Source: Bordetella parapertussis (lineage in GTDB: Bacteria; Pseudomonadota; Gammaproteobacteria; Burkholderiales; Burkholderiaceae_C). From it: a stretch of DNA of 64,000 nt. The stretch spans positions 1 to 64,000 of the forward strand of contig CAMDKD010000008.1 of NCBI GenBank assembly GCA_945901125.1. The letters run 5' to 3'. Numbering within the stretch: the first letter of the stretch is position 1; every line of letters begins with the position of its first letter. The position numbers and the translations under genes are program-made. Below, one piece after another: positions 34,645 through 42,500 of the stretch. Under the pieces are notes generated by a model. The model had not been told where the DNA came from. It saw nothing but the letters and a program-made list of their open reading frames with translations, and made no database searches.

Positions 34645-35919
34645 TTATGGCACAGCTTGGGTAATACGGAAATCACGAGGACTCTCTACGGGTCCGCCGC
34701 CTGCTACTTCATCAACTAAGCCAAGCAATTGTGCATCATTAGGGTTGAGTATGTGCTCTCCCTCGAATAGTTCGCGACACAGTAGAACGCAGAAATGCCA
34801 AAGCAGAGTTGCATACAGTGAAGCATTTGCAAGTTTTGCTGCACGCTCGTCTTCCGTTAGCTTGTTTAGTTCGAGATCGGGCGCGAGTGGCATAAAAATA
34901 TGCACATGCTCAAGCAAAAGTTCCATCGCGTAATTAATATGATGCGGATCATTCATTGAATCGAGGATTGCGAACTCTCGAGCAGCACGATCAAGTGTTG
35001 CAGTAAAGTTGGCTCGTTCCGTCTTTGTGCCTGAAATATCAGCAATGACTAGACTTAGAAAAAGTTTGAGACTGGGTTCGCAGGATTCGAGATGCTCTAA
35101 CTTTCCACCAAAGAGTTTGTGCAGATGGCGTGATCCGTCGAGTAGGCCTGGTGACCTTGACCTCTTTGCGCGATACGATGGAAACGTATTTACAAACTTT
35201 GTCAAGTGAACCCACCTTGCAAGACGATCCATTACCCTTTTAATTAGCTCATCATTTTGTGGGGAAAGTTTTGCCCACAATGAAGTTGCGAAGCTGGCAA
35301 GGTCAAAATTCTTGTATGAACCTGCTGTTGCAGCAAATGCGTCTACAACTTCAGAGTACCTGCTATGAGTCTCTGGATACTTGACATTGGTATTTTGGAA
35401 ATCATCCCGAAGGTCAAGGTAAATCCAGATCAGTCGCTTAATAATGATGTGGGCTAGGCGGAGAGAGAATCGATCATTTACCGCTTGAAGTGATCTGGCG
35501 GTACCGCGAGCCTTCTCGGGTGTGACATCCTCTATTTTCCCGTAGCGTACATCATGATAAAGAACAGTTGAGTGGTTCTGGGCTATTGCGTAGTCGCCAA
35601 ATGCCAGAAGATTCGCTGCAGCACTGTATGCGCGATGGGTTGCTACGGTAATTATCGAGCCCTTCTTGTTATCCTGGTTCGGGCCGGTGAGCAGGCCGAG
35701 TAGTACGTCGAGTGAAGCCAATGATCCGCCAGGGCTGTTAATGCCTATGGTAATTGGATCAGTGCCTGCACTACGAAGTTCAAGAATTTTTGGCGTGAGA
35801 GTTTTAACAAGTTGATCGTCAATTGCCGAATCGATGATTAGCGAGCGACTCCAGTTGATTGTGCGTTCCGATATTCCATCCATAGGTGCCTCACCGACAT
35901 TAAGGTTGTTAGTTTTCAT
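34645..35919 (-). CDS. ClpP-fold (S14-like) serine protease with a large internal insertion
   Basis: A 424-residue protein whose first ~150 residues follow ClpP: INSPGGSLASLDVLLGLL, then TVATHRAYSAAANLLAFGDYAIA with the nucleophile position occupied by Ser99, then STVLYHDVRYG with His122. The C-terminal ClpP segment (HILNPNDAQLLGLVDEVAGG, compare the family's AEEAKEYGLIDEV) appears only near residue 400. About 230 mostly helical residues of no recognised family are therefore inserted between them. No signal peptide is seen, so it is presumably cytoplasmic. Base composition is more AT-rich than the flanking genes. A TTG start 13 codons upstream is possible. Catalytic activity is inferred from the Ser/His pair; the third residue is not identified. 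Confidence 0.7.
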   Translation of the reverse strand: MKTNNLNVGEAPMDGISERTINWSRSLIIDSAIDDQLVKTLTPKILELRSAGTDPITIGINSPGGSLASLDVLLGLLTGPNQDNKKGSIITVATHRAYSAAANLLAFGDYAIAQNHSTVLYHDVRYGKIEDVTPEKARGTARSLQAVNDRFSLRLAHIIIKRLIWIYLDLRDDFQNTNVKYPETHSRYSEVVDAFAATAGSYKNFDLASFATSLWAKLSPQNDELIKRVMDRLARWVHLTKFVNTFPSYRAKRSRSPGLLDGSRHLHKLFGGKLEHLESCEPSLKLFLSLVIADISGTKTERANFTATLDRAAREFAILDSMNDPHHINYAMELLLEHVHIFMPLAPDLELNKLTEDERAAKLANASLYATLLWHFCVLLCRELFEGEHILNPNDAQLLGLVDEVAGGGPVESPRDFRITQAVP

Positions 35920-36007
35920 GGCGTAAGAAGAAACCGGCTTGCGCGACTTTTTGTGCAACTATGGTTTTACGCCGAGGTATGCCATGCGGCACAACGATGG
36001 CTGATAT

Positions 36008-36301
36008 TTAACCGCACGTATCTGCTTTGTTAGCCTTCACCAAGGTGACACCCCCATCCAAATTGAACGCAACCCTAAGATTGTTACAAGACGAGCACAT
36101 AGGAATAATTCTTTCGCCAGAAACATCTGCGTGAGTGACATGAGCACCCAAGGTGGGGGCAGTTGAACAGCCTTGAACCGAACAAAGAGAGGGCCAGGAT
36201 TTCTTTGAGTAGTTAGACCAGTGTTGTTTCCATGTGCCACAGGAACAAGCCCTATCTGCCGTTCCGCCTTTGTTCTTCCATCCGCTTGCGGTAAGTTCCA
36301 T
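36008..36301 (-). CDS. small Cys-rich zinc-binding protein of unknown function
   Basis: A 97-residue protein with paired metal ligands: Cys19/Cys21, Cys40-x4-Cys45, His54 (LGAHV) and Cys69-x2-Cys72, followed by Asn-Asn. The order resembles a treble-clef or HNH-like zinc site, but the catalytic His-Asn pattern of an HNH nuclease is not clear. I recall similar short proteins scattered in bacterial accessory DNA without assigned function. A strong AGGAGG site 8 bp before the ATG, overlapping the stop region of the preceding small ORF, confirms the start and suggests co-expression. It lies 88 bp upstream of the ClpP-fold gene, same direction. Confidence 0.65.
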   Translation of the reverse strand: MELTASGWKNKGGTADRACSCGTWKQHWSNYSKKSWPSLCSVQGCSTAPTLGAHVTHADVSGERIIPMCSSCNNLRVAFNLDGGVTLVKANKADTCG

Positions 36302-36313
36302 AGTTTTTTCCTC

Positions 36314-36487
36314 CTAGTTGTCACGAATAAAGTCTGTCAAATTGGCGAACGTACCTGTTGTTTGAACCCATCGAAATTTAGACAGCAAAACCCGGTGGAT
36401 ACATCCGGACCCAGTCGATACATCCTTTTGTAGATATTCCAGCAAGCCTCTTGAATCATGGTTTGCAGGTAAATATGCACTTTTCAT
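36314..36487 (-). CDS. small ORF of unknown function
   Basis: A 57-residue product beginning MKSAYLPANHDSRGLLEYLQ, preceded by a GAGGA ribosome binding site 9 bp upstream. It ends 12 bp before the zinc-protein start in the same direction. The frame stays open 29 codons upstream, so a longer 86-residue form starting at 36574 is possible. I recognise no family; the composition looks protein-like but short, and it may not be real. Confidence 0.4.
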   Translation of the reverse strand: MKSAYLPANHDSRGLLEYLQKDVSTGSGCIHRVLLSKFRWVQTTGTFANLTDFIRDN

Positions 36488-36691
36488 GTATGAATTCCTC
36501 ATGGAGCTGGCGCTCCTGCTTTGAAGTTCACCCGCTTGCTCAATCAAATACGCAAGCGAATACGATGCATGCAATATAGCATCAAAACCAATTTAAATTA
36601 GCTGAAAATAACTCATATTTGTCTAAATACTACTTTGTTTATATGAAAAACTACCACCCTTTCAATGCGCAGACGACCACAGCCCAACGAC

Positions 36692-37012
36692 TTAAGTCGT
36701 TGACCCCAACTCCGCAAAGTTGCTGATCTTCACGGTCCCGTCCGGAAAACGGGCAATGATGTCCAACTCGCCGCCCATGGCTTCGATGTGGCTGCGTAGC
36801 GTTGACAGGTACATGTCGGTGCGCTTTTCCATTTTGGCAATGGATGGCTGCTGCACGTTAAGAACTTCGGCGAGCATTTTTTGCGACAAACCGCGTGCTT
36901 GACGCAATTCGTTAAGTGGCATTTCTAACAGCATGGCTTTGGCCTTTTTGTTGGCTTGTTGGCGTGCCGCAGGGGGCATGGCTGCCCGCAGTTCAGAAAA
37001 TTTCTTGGCCAT
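36692..37012 (-). CDS. XRE-family antitoxin (HigA-like)
   Basis: A 106-residue protein with an XRE helix-turn-helix over residues 30-85 (LNELRQARGLSQKMLAEVLNVQQPSIAKMEKR). The final strand MGGELDIIARFPDGTVKI is typical of antitoxins paired with Gp49/RelE-type toxins. It overlaps the upstream toxin gene end to start (ATGA). Order toxin-then-antitoxin is the HigBA arrangement. Confidence 0.88.
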   Translation of the reverse strand: MAKKFSELRAAMPPAARQQANKKAKAMLLEMPLNELRQARGLSQKMLAEVLNVQQPSIAKMEKRTDMYLSTLRSHIEAMGGELDIIARFPDGTVKISNFAELGSTT

Positions 37013-37371
37013 CAGTTTTTTCCTTCACTTCGAAGTTGTTCCAGGTGTTCGTCATACAGTTGATCGGCGATGGGGACATGAACCTCATACCAGCGATCGT
37101 CTCCGGTTTTATCGCCACCAATCAGCAAAATCGCCATACGGCGCGGGTCAAAGGCATACAGCGTGCGGTAAGGTCGCCCGGCATGTTGCGTTCGGAGTTC
37201 GCGCATGTGTCCATGTCTCGAGCCATTTATGCCACTGCTGTGCGGATGGCCCAGCGACGGACCACGCGCCTCCAGCAACTGAACCGAAGCCGCCAAAGAA
37301 ACCTGCTCAGCCTCCGTCAGACTGGCCCACCATTCGCCAAATTCATCGGTGTATTCAACATCCCAAGTCAT
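37012..37371 (-). CDS. RelE/HigB-type toxin (phage Gp49-like family)
   Basis: A 119-residue toxin-like protein of the RelE superfamily, which cleave ribosome-bound mRNA. Segments typical of the Gp49/HigB group are seen: DEFGEWWASLTEAEQ, MRELRTQHAGRPYRTLYAFDPRRMAILLIGGDKTGDDRWYEVHVPIADQLYDEHL. It is the first gene of the module and overlaps the antitoxin start. The module lies in the AT-rich accessory patch. Confidence 0.88.
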   Translation of the reverse strand: MTWDVEYTDEFGEWWASLTEAEQVSLAASVQLLEARGPSLGHPHSSGINGSRHGHMRELRTQHAGRPYRTLYAFDPRRMAILLIGGDKTGDDRWYEVHVPIADQLYDEHLEQLRSEGKN

Positions 37372-37523
37372 GCTTCAAATATAACCTCAAAGGAATATCT
37401 CTTCAAGGCCACAACCCTTCAAAATCAAATGAAAGCTGTCGATGGTGTCATATGGACAGCAGATAAACAGTTACGTCGATATCCATGACGGTATACAGCA
37501 CCAGTCATATTCTTTTACTTATT

Positions 37524-37724
37524 TTATTTGAGCGTGCTGGACTTTTTGGAAGCGAGCTTTCGTCGCTTTTGTATCTCTGCCAAGGCTGTATCAGCGTCTT
37601 GCGTGCGACCTGCCGCGATATCAGCCAAGCCACATTTGGCATCGTCGATCAGCAGCAGGTGAATGCGGTTCGCGCTCAAGCCAATGGCCGACTCCTTGTG
37701 GACAGATGACAGAGTCTTCAGCAT
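37524..37724 (-). pseudogene. possible antitoxin remnant
   Basis: A 66-residue open frame whose second half (KCGLADIAAGRTQDADTALAEIQKRR) resembles the tail of RelB/ParD-like or stability-determinant antitoxins. The first half shows no DNA-binding fold and no toxin gene follows. It is best read as a degraded antitoxin next to the HigBA-like module; it could also be chance. Confidence 0.3.
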
Positions 37725-37782
37725 TTTTAGGACACAACGTACAAGCTATTTCTTTGCATGCGCTTTGCCAGTCGCTACAAGC

Positions 37783-38469
37783 TCAAGCATGAACCCTATA
37801 GTCTTGTAACAGCCTGCCTTTGGCCAGCACCATCTCATCGTGCCAAGGCTCCAACCACGGCTCTTGCAAAGCGGCGGCATACCAATCCTGCATGGCCGGC
37901 AAGTTCAGCAATGTCTGCACATAAGCCATGCACGCGGTTGAAAGCGCGAGGCCATAGGTCTGCACGCGAAACGCCACGGGGCAGAAAAATGCATCCACCG
38001 CGCTGAACTCACGGCCCGCGAGATAAGGCCCGCCGAACCGCTGCAAACCATCTTCCCACAAAGCCTGCAAACGCTGTAAATCATTCAGCAAGCCCTCGGA
38101 CAAAGGCGCGTTCAATTCCATCCTCACACCGCAGCTCATGGGACAACAGGTGCGCAACGCCGCGAAACCCGAATGCATTTCCGCCGTCGCACTGCGGGCC
38201 CAGGCGCGGGCGCTGCCGTCTGTCGGCCAAACCTGCGGATGTTTTTCTGCCAAGTATTCGATGATGGCCAATGAGTCCCATACCGTCAGCCCCTGGTCCA
38301 GCAACACCGGCACCCGGGCGGTAGGTGAAAAAGACCCGAAACCGCTGGCACCGCCCCCCATGGGGAATGGTTTCAATATTTCCTCAAACTCTATGCCTAA
38401 TGTGCGCATCAGCACCCAGGGCCGCAGCGACCAGGAAGAATAATTTTTATTGGCTATGTAAAGCTTCAT
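37783..38469 (-). CDS. glutathione S-transferase family protein
   Basis: A 228-residue GST. The thioredoxin-fold N-terminal domain begins MKLYIANKNYSSWSLRPWVLM, with the glutathione-binding segment TARVPVLLDQGLTVWDSLAIIEYLAEK. The helical C-terminal domain follows, with FSAVDAFFCPVAFR holding the conserved Asp. The Ser-Ser-Trp-Ser near the N-terminus suggests a serine-type GST. I start at MKLY. It ends the run behind the three tandem HEXXH genes. Confidence 0.9.
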   Translation of the reverse strand: MKLYIANKNYSSWSLRPWVLMRTLGIEFEEILKPFPMGGGASGFGSFSPTARVPVLLDQGLTVWDSLAIIEYLAEKHPQVWPTDGSARAWARSATAEMHSGFAALRTCCPMSCGVRMELNAPLSEGLLNDLQRLQALWEDGLQRFGGPYLAGREFSAVDAFFCPVAFRVQTYGLALSTACMAYVQTLLNLPAMQDWYAAALQEPWLEPWHDEMVLAKGRLLQDYRVHA

Positions 38470-38480
38470 GTGTTTCCCCG

Positions 38481-39764
38481 TCAATATTCATATGCTACGC
38501 CTACGGTGGCCTGACGGGTTTTGTTGTCAATCAACTTCAAGCTATTGCGCTCACCCAGCAGCGAGCGCGAATCCCACACATAAGCCGTGGCGGTCAGCTT
38601 CCAGTTTTTGTTCATGCGCATGCTGAACGCGGTTTCCAAGTTGGCCCAGTCCATGGTTTTGCCGCTGACTTTGACCAAAGCGTCCCACTCACCAAAGTTT
38701 TTGTAAACACCCAAACCCGGTTCGGCAAAACTGTCGCCGCGCACCACGTATTCGTAAGAGCCCAGGATTTTGGTGGTTTCGTCCCACTCGTAGCCACTGA
38801 CCCATTTGCGGGTGATGCCGCGCGAGCTGATGTAGTTGTACTGGTTGGGCACCAGAAAGCCGCCATAGGTTAGAGGCTTGGCATAGACTTTGCCATCAAC
38901 GACAAAGTCATAAGTAGCCATGATGGCATTCACCGTCTGTCCGCTCAATAAACTTTTATTGTTGATTGCGCGCAAGTCATGTTCTTGTATTTGAGTGTCA
39001 ACGCCTGTGCTTCTGTAGTTGTAAGCCACCCCGGCCAAGTCACCCGTATTAGGCGGGCCGTAATTGGCAATACTGAACTGGTCCCCCATGATCAATTGCC
39101 CGAAAACCGAAGCATGGCCACGCAAAAAATGCTGCTCACCTTGCTTTTCTGCAATCAGCATAGCGTTATTAACTCCGGCTCCATGCAAAATACTTAAATA
39201 GGCTCTACCAGATTCAGAATTGCCGCTTAGCTGGCCAGAACTCAACACTTGACCGCCGCCGTCTGAGTGAAAAAATTGCGAGCCTGTGTAACCCAAAAAA
39301 TTTCTTGGCGCTGAGCACCATTCGTTGTCAGAGTAACAGTTAGACATTCTGGCCGTGCCGCCCATGGCCACGGTTCTGCTTGCATGACCCCACTCATGGT
39401 AGGAGAGAAAAATGCCCGTCGACTCCATCAAGACATGAGCGCCAAGGTAATAAGCAATTCGAGAAAATTTGCCATTGATGTGATCTGAGAACTTCTCATA
39501 CCCATACAAAGAGAGCCTGCTTGATGCAGTAATCAAATCTAAATCGAACTGAACGTAATCCATGTTGTTGGCATAGTCGTTCACAAAATAAGCGCTGCTG
39601 ATGCTGAACGTGTCACGAACTGCGAGCGGTGTATCCAATTCTTGTGCGGCCAGCGACAAGCTTTGCAGTCCTGCCATTGACAATAAAACACAGGTGCTCA
39701 GGCGGGTGCGCCCGCTTGGTTTTGACTGGCGAACATTGATCAGAGTTCCGGCTTTGTTGTCCAT
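38481..39764 (-). CDS. exported HEXXH protein, tandem paralogue 1 of 3
   Basis: A 427-residue protein with an N-terminal hydrophobic segment (about residues 22-40, ending LAAQ) that reads as a signal peptide. The zinc-protease motif HEWGH is at residues 123-127, and the protein ends in alternating polar/aromatic strands terminating GVAYEY, as outer-membrane beta-barrels do. Residues 1-57 and about 290-427 are almost identical to paralogue 2, while the middle differs. No known family is recognised; an outer-membrane or periplasmic metalloprotease is inference. The stop lies 12 bp before the GST start. Only 18 bp separate it from paralogue 2. Confidence 0.75.
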   Translation of the reverse strand: MDNKAGTLINVRQSKPSGRTRLSTCVLLSMAGLQSLSLAAQELDTPLAVRDTFSISSAYFVNDYANNMDYVQFDLDLITASSRLSLYGYEKFSDHINGKFSRIAYYLGAHVLMESTGIFLSYHEWGHASRTVAMGGTARMSNCYSDNEWCSAPRNFLGYTGSQFFHSDGGGQVLSSGQLSGNSESGRAYLSILHGAGVNNAMLIAEKQGEQHFLRGHASVFGQLIMGDQFSIANYGPPNTGDLAGVAYNYRSTGVDTQIQEHDLRAINNKSLLSGQTVNAIMATYDFVVDGKVYAKPLTYGGFLVPNQYNYISSRGITRKWVSGYEWDETTKILGSYEYVVRGDSFAEPGLGVYKNFGEWDALVKVSGKTMDWANLETAFSMRMNKNWKLTATAYVWDSRSLLGERNSLKLIDNKTRQATVGVAYEY

Positions 39765-39782
39765 GTGCGGCTCCGGAAGATT

Positions 39783-41063
39783 TCAATACTCATACGCCAC
39801 GCCTATGCTGGCCTGGCTGGTTTTGTTGTCCTTGAGCTTTAAGCTGTTGCGCTCACCCAGCAGCGAGCGCGAATCCCACACATAAGCCGTGGCGGTCAGC
39901 TTCCAGTTTTTGTTCATGCGCATGCTGAACGCGGTTTCCAAGTTGGCCCAGTCCATGGTCTTGCCGCTGACTTTGACCAAAGCGTCCCACTCACCAAAGT
40001 TTTTGTAAACACCCAAACCCGGTTCGGAAAAGCTGTCGCCGCGCACCACGTATTCGTAAGAGCCCAGGATTTTGGTGGTTTCGTCCCACTCGTAGCCACT
40101 GACCCATTTGCGCGTGATGCCGCGCGAGCTGATGTAGTTGTACTGGTTGGGCACCAGAAAGCCGCCTATGGTCCAAGGTTTGGTCTCTACTTTTCCAGAG
40201 ACAGAAAAGTCGTATACCGAACGCGCAAACGTGTAAGTAGATCCGCTGATCAAACTGAGTGCGTTGATGTTCATCAAATCTCTCGCCGTGATGTTTTTAT
40301 CAACCCCAGTACTTCTGTAAGTGGCGGCCATCTGATCAATATCGCCATCCTTCACTGGACCATAGGTAAGAATCGATAAATTAAGAAGCCCGTCACCAAA
40401 CACTGTCCCAGAGCCACTCAGAAAATGACGTTCATTGGATTTGTCTGCCACCAGCATTGCATTATTTACACCTCCCCCCGAGATAATGTTGTAAGTGGCT
40501 TTGCCTGAGTTGGCATTGGCTTGGTTGTAATTGCCCGCAGGTTGCACCGCGCCCCCGCTGAAATTGAATACCTGTGACCCGGCATACTCGAAAAAGTCTC
40601 TGGGCGCAGGACACCATTTACCGCCAAAAGGCATACAACTAGACATGGTCGCCGTGCCACCCAAGGCGACTGTTCTGCTGGCATGGCCCCACTCGTGGTA
40701 AGTGACATCTATACCTGTCAATTCGGTCAAAAAACCAGACCCAGCCAGGTACGCTAAGCGCGAAAAAGTACCATTCAAACGGTCTGCATATTTGTCATAG
40801 CCATACAAAGCGAGTCGGCTTGTTGCACTTCTCACATCCATTTCAAACTGCGCGTAATCGATGTTGTTGGCGTAGTTATTTGAAAAGTAGCCGCTGCTGA
40901 TGCTGAATGAATCGCGAACTGCACGCGGTGTATCCAATTCTTGTGCGGCCAGCGACAAGCTTTGCAGTCCTGCCATTGACAATAAAACACAGGTGCTCAG
41001 GCGGGCGCGCCCGCTTGGTTTTGACTGGCGAACATTGATCAGAGTTCCGGCTTTGTTGTCCAT
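39783..41063 (-). CDS. exported HEXXH protein, tandem paralogue 2 of 3
   Basis: A 426-residue paralogue with the same signal peptide and the HEWGH motif at 123-127 followed by ASRTVALGG. The C-terminal ~140 residues (NQYNYISSRGITRKWVSGYE...NWKLTATAYVWDSRSLLGERNSLKL) are nearly the same at DNA level as in both neighbours. The middle keeps islands (GGGVNNAML, HFLSG, YRSTGVD) but differs elsewhere. The 18-bp spacers on both sides are identical, pointing to a tandem duplication of about 1.3 kb. Confidence 0.75.
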   Translation of the reverse strand: MDNKAGTLINVRQSKPSGRARLSTCVLLSMAGLQSLSLAAQELDTPRAVRDSFSISSGYFSNNYANNIDYAQFEMDVRSATSRLALYGYDKYADRLNGTFSRLAYLAGSGFLTELTGIDVTYHEWGHASRTVALGGTATMSSCMPFGGKWCPAPRDFFEYAGSQVFNFSGGAVQPAGNYNQANANSGKATYNIISGGGVNNAMLVADKSNERHFLSGSGTVFGDGLLNLSILTYGPVKDGDIDQMAATYRSTGVDKNITARDLMNINALSLISGSTYTFARSVYDFSVSGKVETKPWTIGGFLVPNQYNYISSRGITRKWVSGYEWDETTKILGSYEYVVRGDSFSEPGLGVYKNFGEWDALVKVSGKTMDWANLETAFSMRMNKNWKLTATAYVWDSRSLLGERNSLKLKDNKTSQASIGVAYEY

Positions 41064-41081
41064 GTGCGGCTCCGGAAGATT

Positions 41082-42365
41082 TCAATACTCATACGCCACG
41101 CCTATGCTGGCCTGGCTGGTTTTGTTGTCCTTGAGCTTTAAGCTGTTGCGCTCGCCCAGCAGCGAGCGTGAATCCCACACATAAGCCGTGGCGGTCAGCT
41201 TCCAGTTTTTGTCCAAGCGCTTGCTGAACGCGGTTTCCAGGTTGGCCCAGGCCATGGTTTTGCCGCTGACTTTGACCAAAGCGTCCCAGCCGCCGAAGTT
41301 TTTGTAAACACCTACGCCCGGTTCGGCAAAACTGTCGCCGCGCACCACGTATTCGTAAGAGCCCAGGATTTTGGTGGTTTCGTCCCATTCGTAGCCGCTG
41401 ACCCATTTACGCGTGATACCGCGCGAGCTAAGGTAGTTGAACTGGTTGGGCACCAAAAAACCGCCGACTGTCCAAGGCTTGACTTGGGTGTTGCCGGTTT
41501 TGCCATAGTCGTAGATACCCATGAAAAGATTGGCCACCGAACCGCTTAAGAAACTGATTTGATTGATATCCCTCAGGTCAGAAGCAGTGATGCTGGCGTC
41601 AACGCCTGTGCTTCTGTATGTACTGGCCACATCCCTTATGTCACCCCCAAGACCATAGCCTGATATCGACTGATTGGCCGAGGAAAATAACAAACTGAAG
41701 ACATTGTCTGAGCCGCGTAAAAAATGTTTTTCACCTTGTCTGTCAGCCGTCAGTGATGAATTGTTGACGCCGGCACCCGTGAAGATGACGTCCGTGGCGC
41801 GACCTGAACTGCTGTTCGCCGTCAACCCGTCCAGTCTTTGTGTGGCACCGCATCTGGAGTTAAATACTTGGGATGCGGCATAACCAAAGAAGTCCCGCGG
41901 CGCTTTGCAATCAGTTGAATCTATGCAGTTGTAGAGTTGTGCTCTGGACCCCATGGCCGCGGCCCGGCTTGCATGGCCCCACTCATGGTAAGAGATGGAA
42001 ATGCCATTGATGTCCATCAGCGCGGTGGATCCGATTATGTAAAGCACCCGGGACACCGGGCCGTTCAGTACATCAGCGTATTTGTTGTAGCCGTACAAAG
42101 CCAGCCGGCCGGAAGCAGTTTCCACGTCCATTGCAAACTGCGCGTAATCGATGTTGTTGGCGTAATCATTGGCTAAATAAGCGCTGCTGATGCTGAACGT
42201 GTCGCGCACGGCAGACGGTGCCTCCAACTCTTGCGCCGACAGCGACAGACTTTGCAAACCCAAGCCAGCTGCTATCAACCAAGGCACCGAGCGCGGTGCG
42301 GTGAGTTTGCGTGCAATGACATTGACCGCCACATCTGGCTTTTTGACCCAATTAAACATAAGCAA
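41082..42365 (-). CDS. exported HEXXH protein, tandem paralogue 3 of 3
   Basis: A 427-residue paralogue and the promoter-proximal copy. Its signal region is different (MLMFNWVKKPDVAVN, then IAAGLGLQSLSLSAQELE), but the HEWGH motif is at 127-131, and the GAGVNN and YRSTGVD islands and the C-terminal block are shared. About 130 bp of very AT-rich DNA precede it and probably hold the promoter for all three genes. The C-terminal block differs more from copies 1 and 2 than those do from each other, so it is the older or less converted copy. Confidence 0.75.
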   Translation of the reverse strand: MLMFNWVKKPDVAVNVIARKLTAPRSVPWLIAAGLGLQSLSLSAQELEAPSAVRDTFSISSAYLANDYANNIDYAQFAMDVETASGRLALYGYNKYADVLNGPVSRVLYIIGSTALMDINGISISYHEWGHASRAAAMGSRAQLYNCIDSTDCKAPRDFFGYAASQVFNSRCGATQRLDGLTANSSSGRATDVIFTGAGVNNSSLTADRQGEKHFLRGSDNVFSLLFSSANQSISGYGLGGDIRDVASTYRSTGVDASITASDLRDINQISFLSGSVANLFMGIYDYGKTGNTQVKPWTVGGFLVPNQFNYLSSRGITRKWVSGYEWDETTKILGSYEYVVRGDSFAEPGVGVYKNFGGWDALVKVSGKTMAWANLETAFSKRLDKNWKLTATAYVWDSRSLLGERNSLKLKDNKTSQASIGVAYEY

Positions 42366-42500
42366 CTCCTGAAGATGGCAAACCGCGAGGCACCACGGTT
42401 CATTTCAGGATATTACTTAAAAATATTTAATAAAAATGCTTTTTATGATTTAAAAAGATACTTAATGCAGCTAATAACTGTGCATTGAGCGCCGCGCGCG
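42366..42500. promoter_or_regulatory. AT-rich region upstream of the tandem HEXXH genes
   Basis: This gap is strongly AT-rich from about 42410 to 42470, in contrast to its surroundings, and probably contains the promoter for the three paralogues. A GC-rich inverted segment (GAGCGCCGCGCGCG...GCGCGCTC, 42487-42513) spans the stop of the upstream hydrolase and could form a hairpin, but no T-tract follows. Confidence 0.4.
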
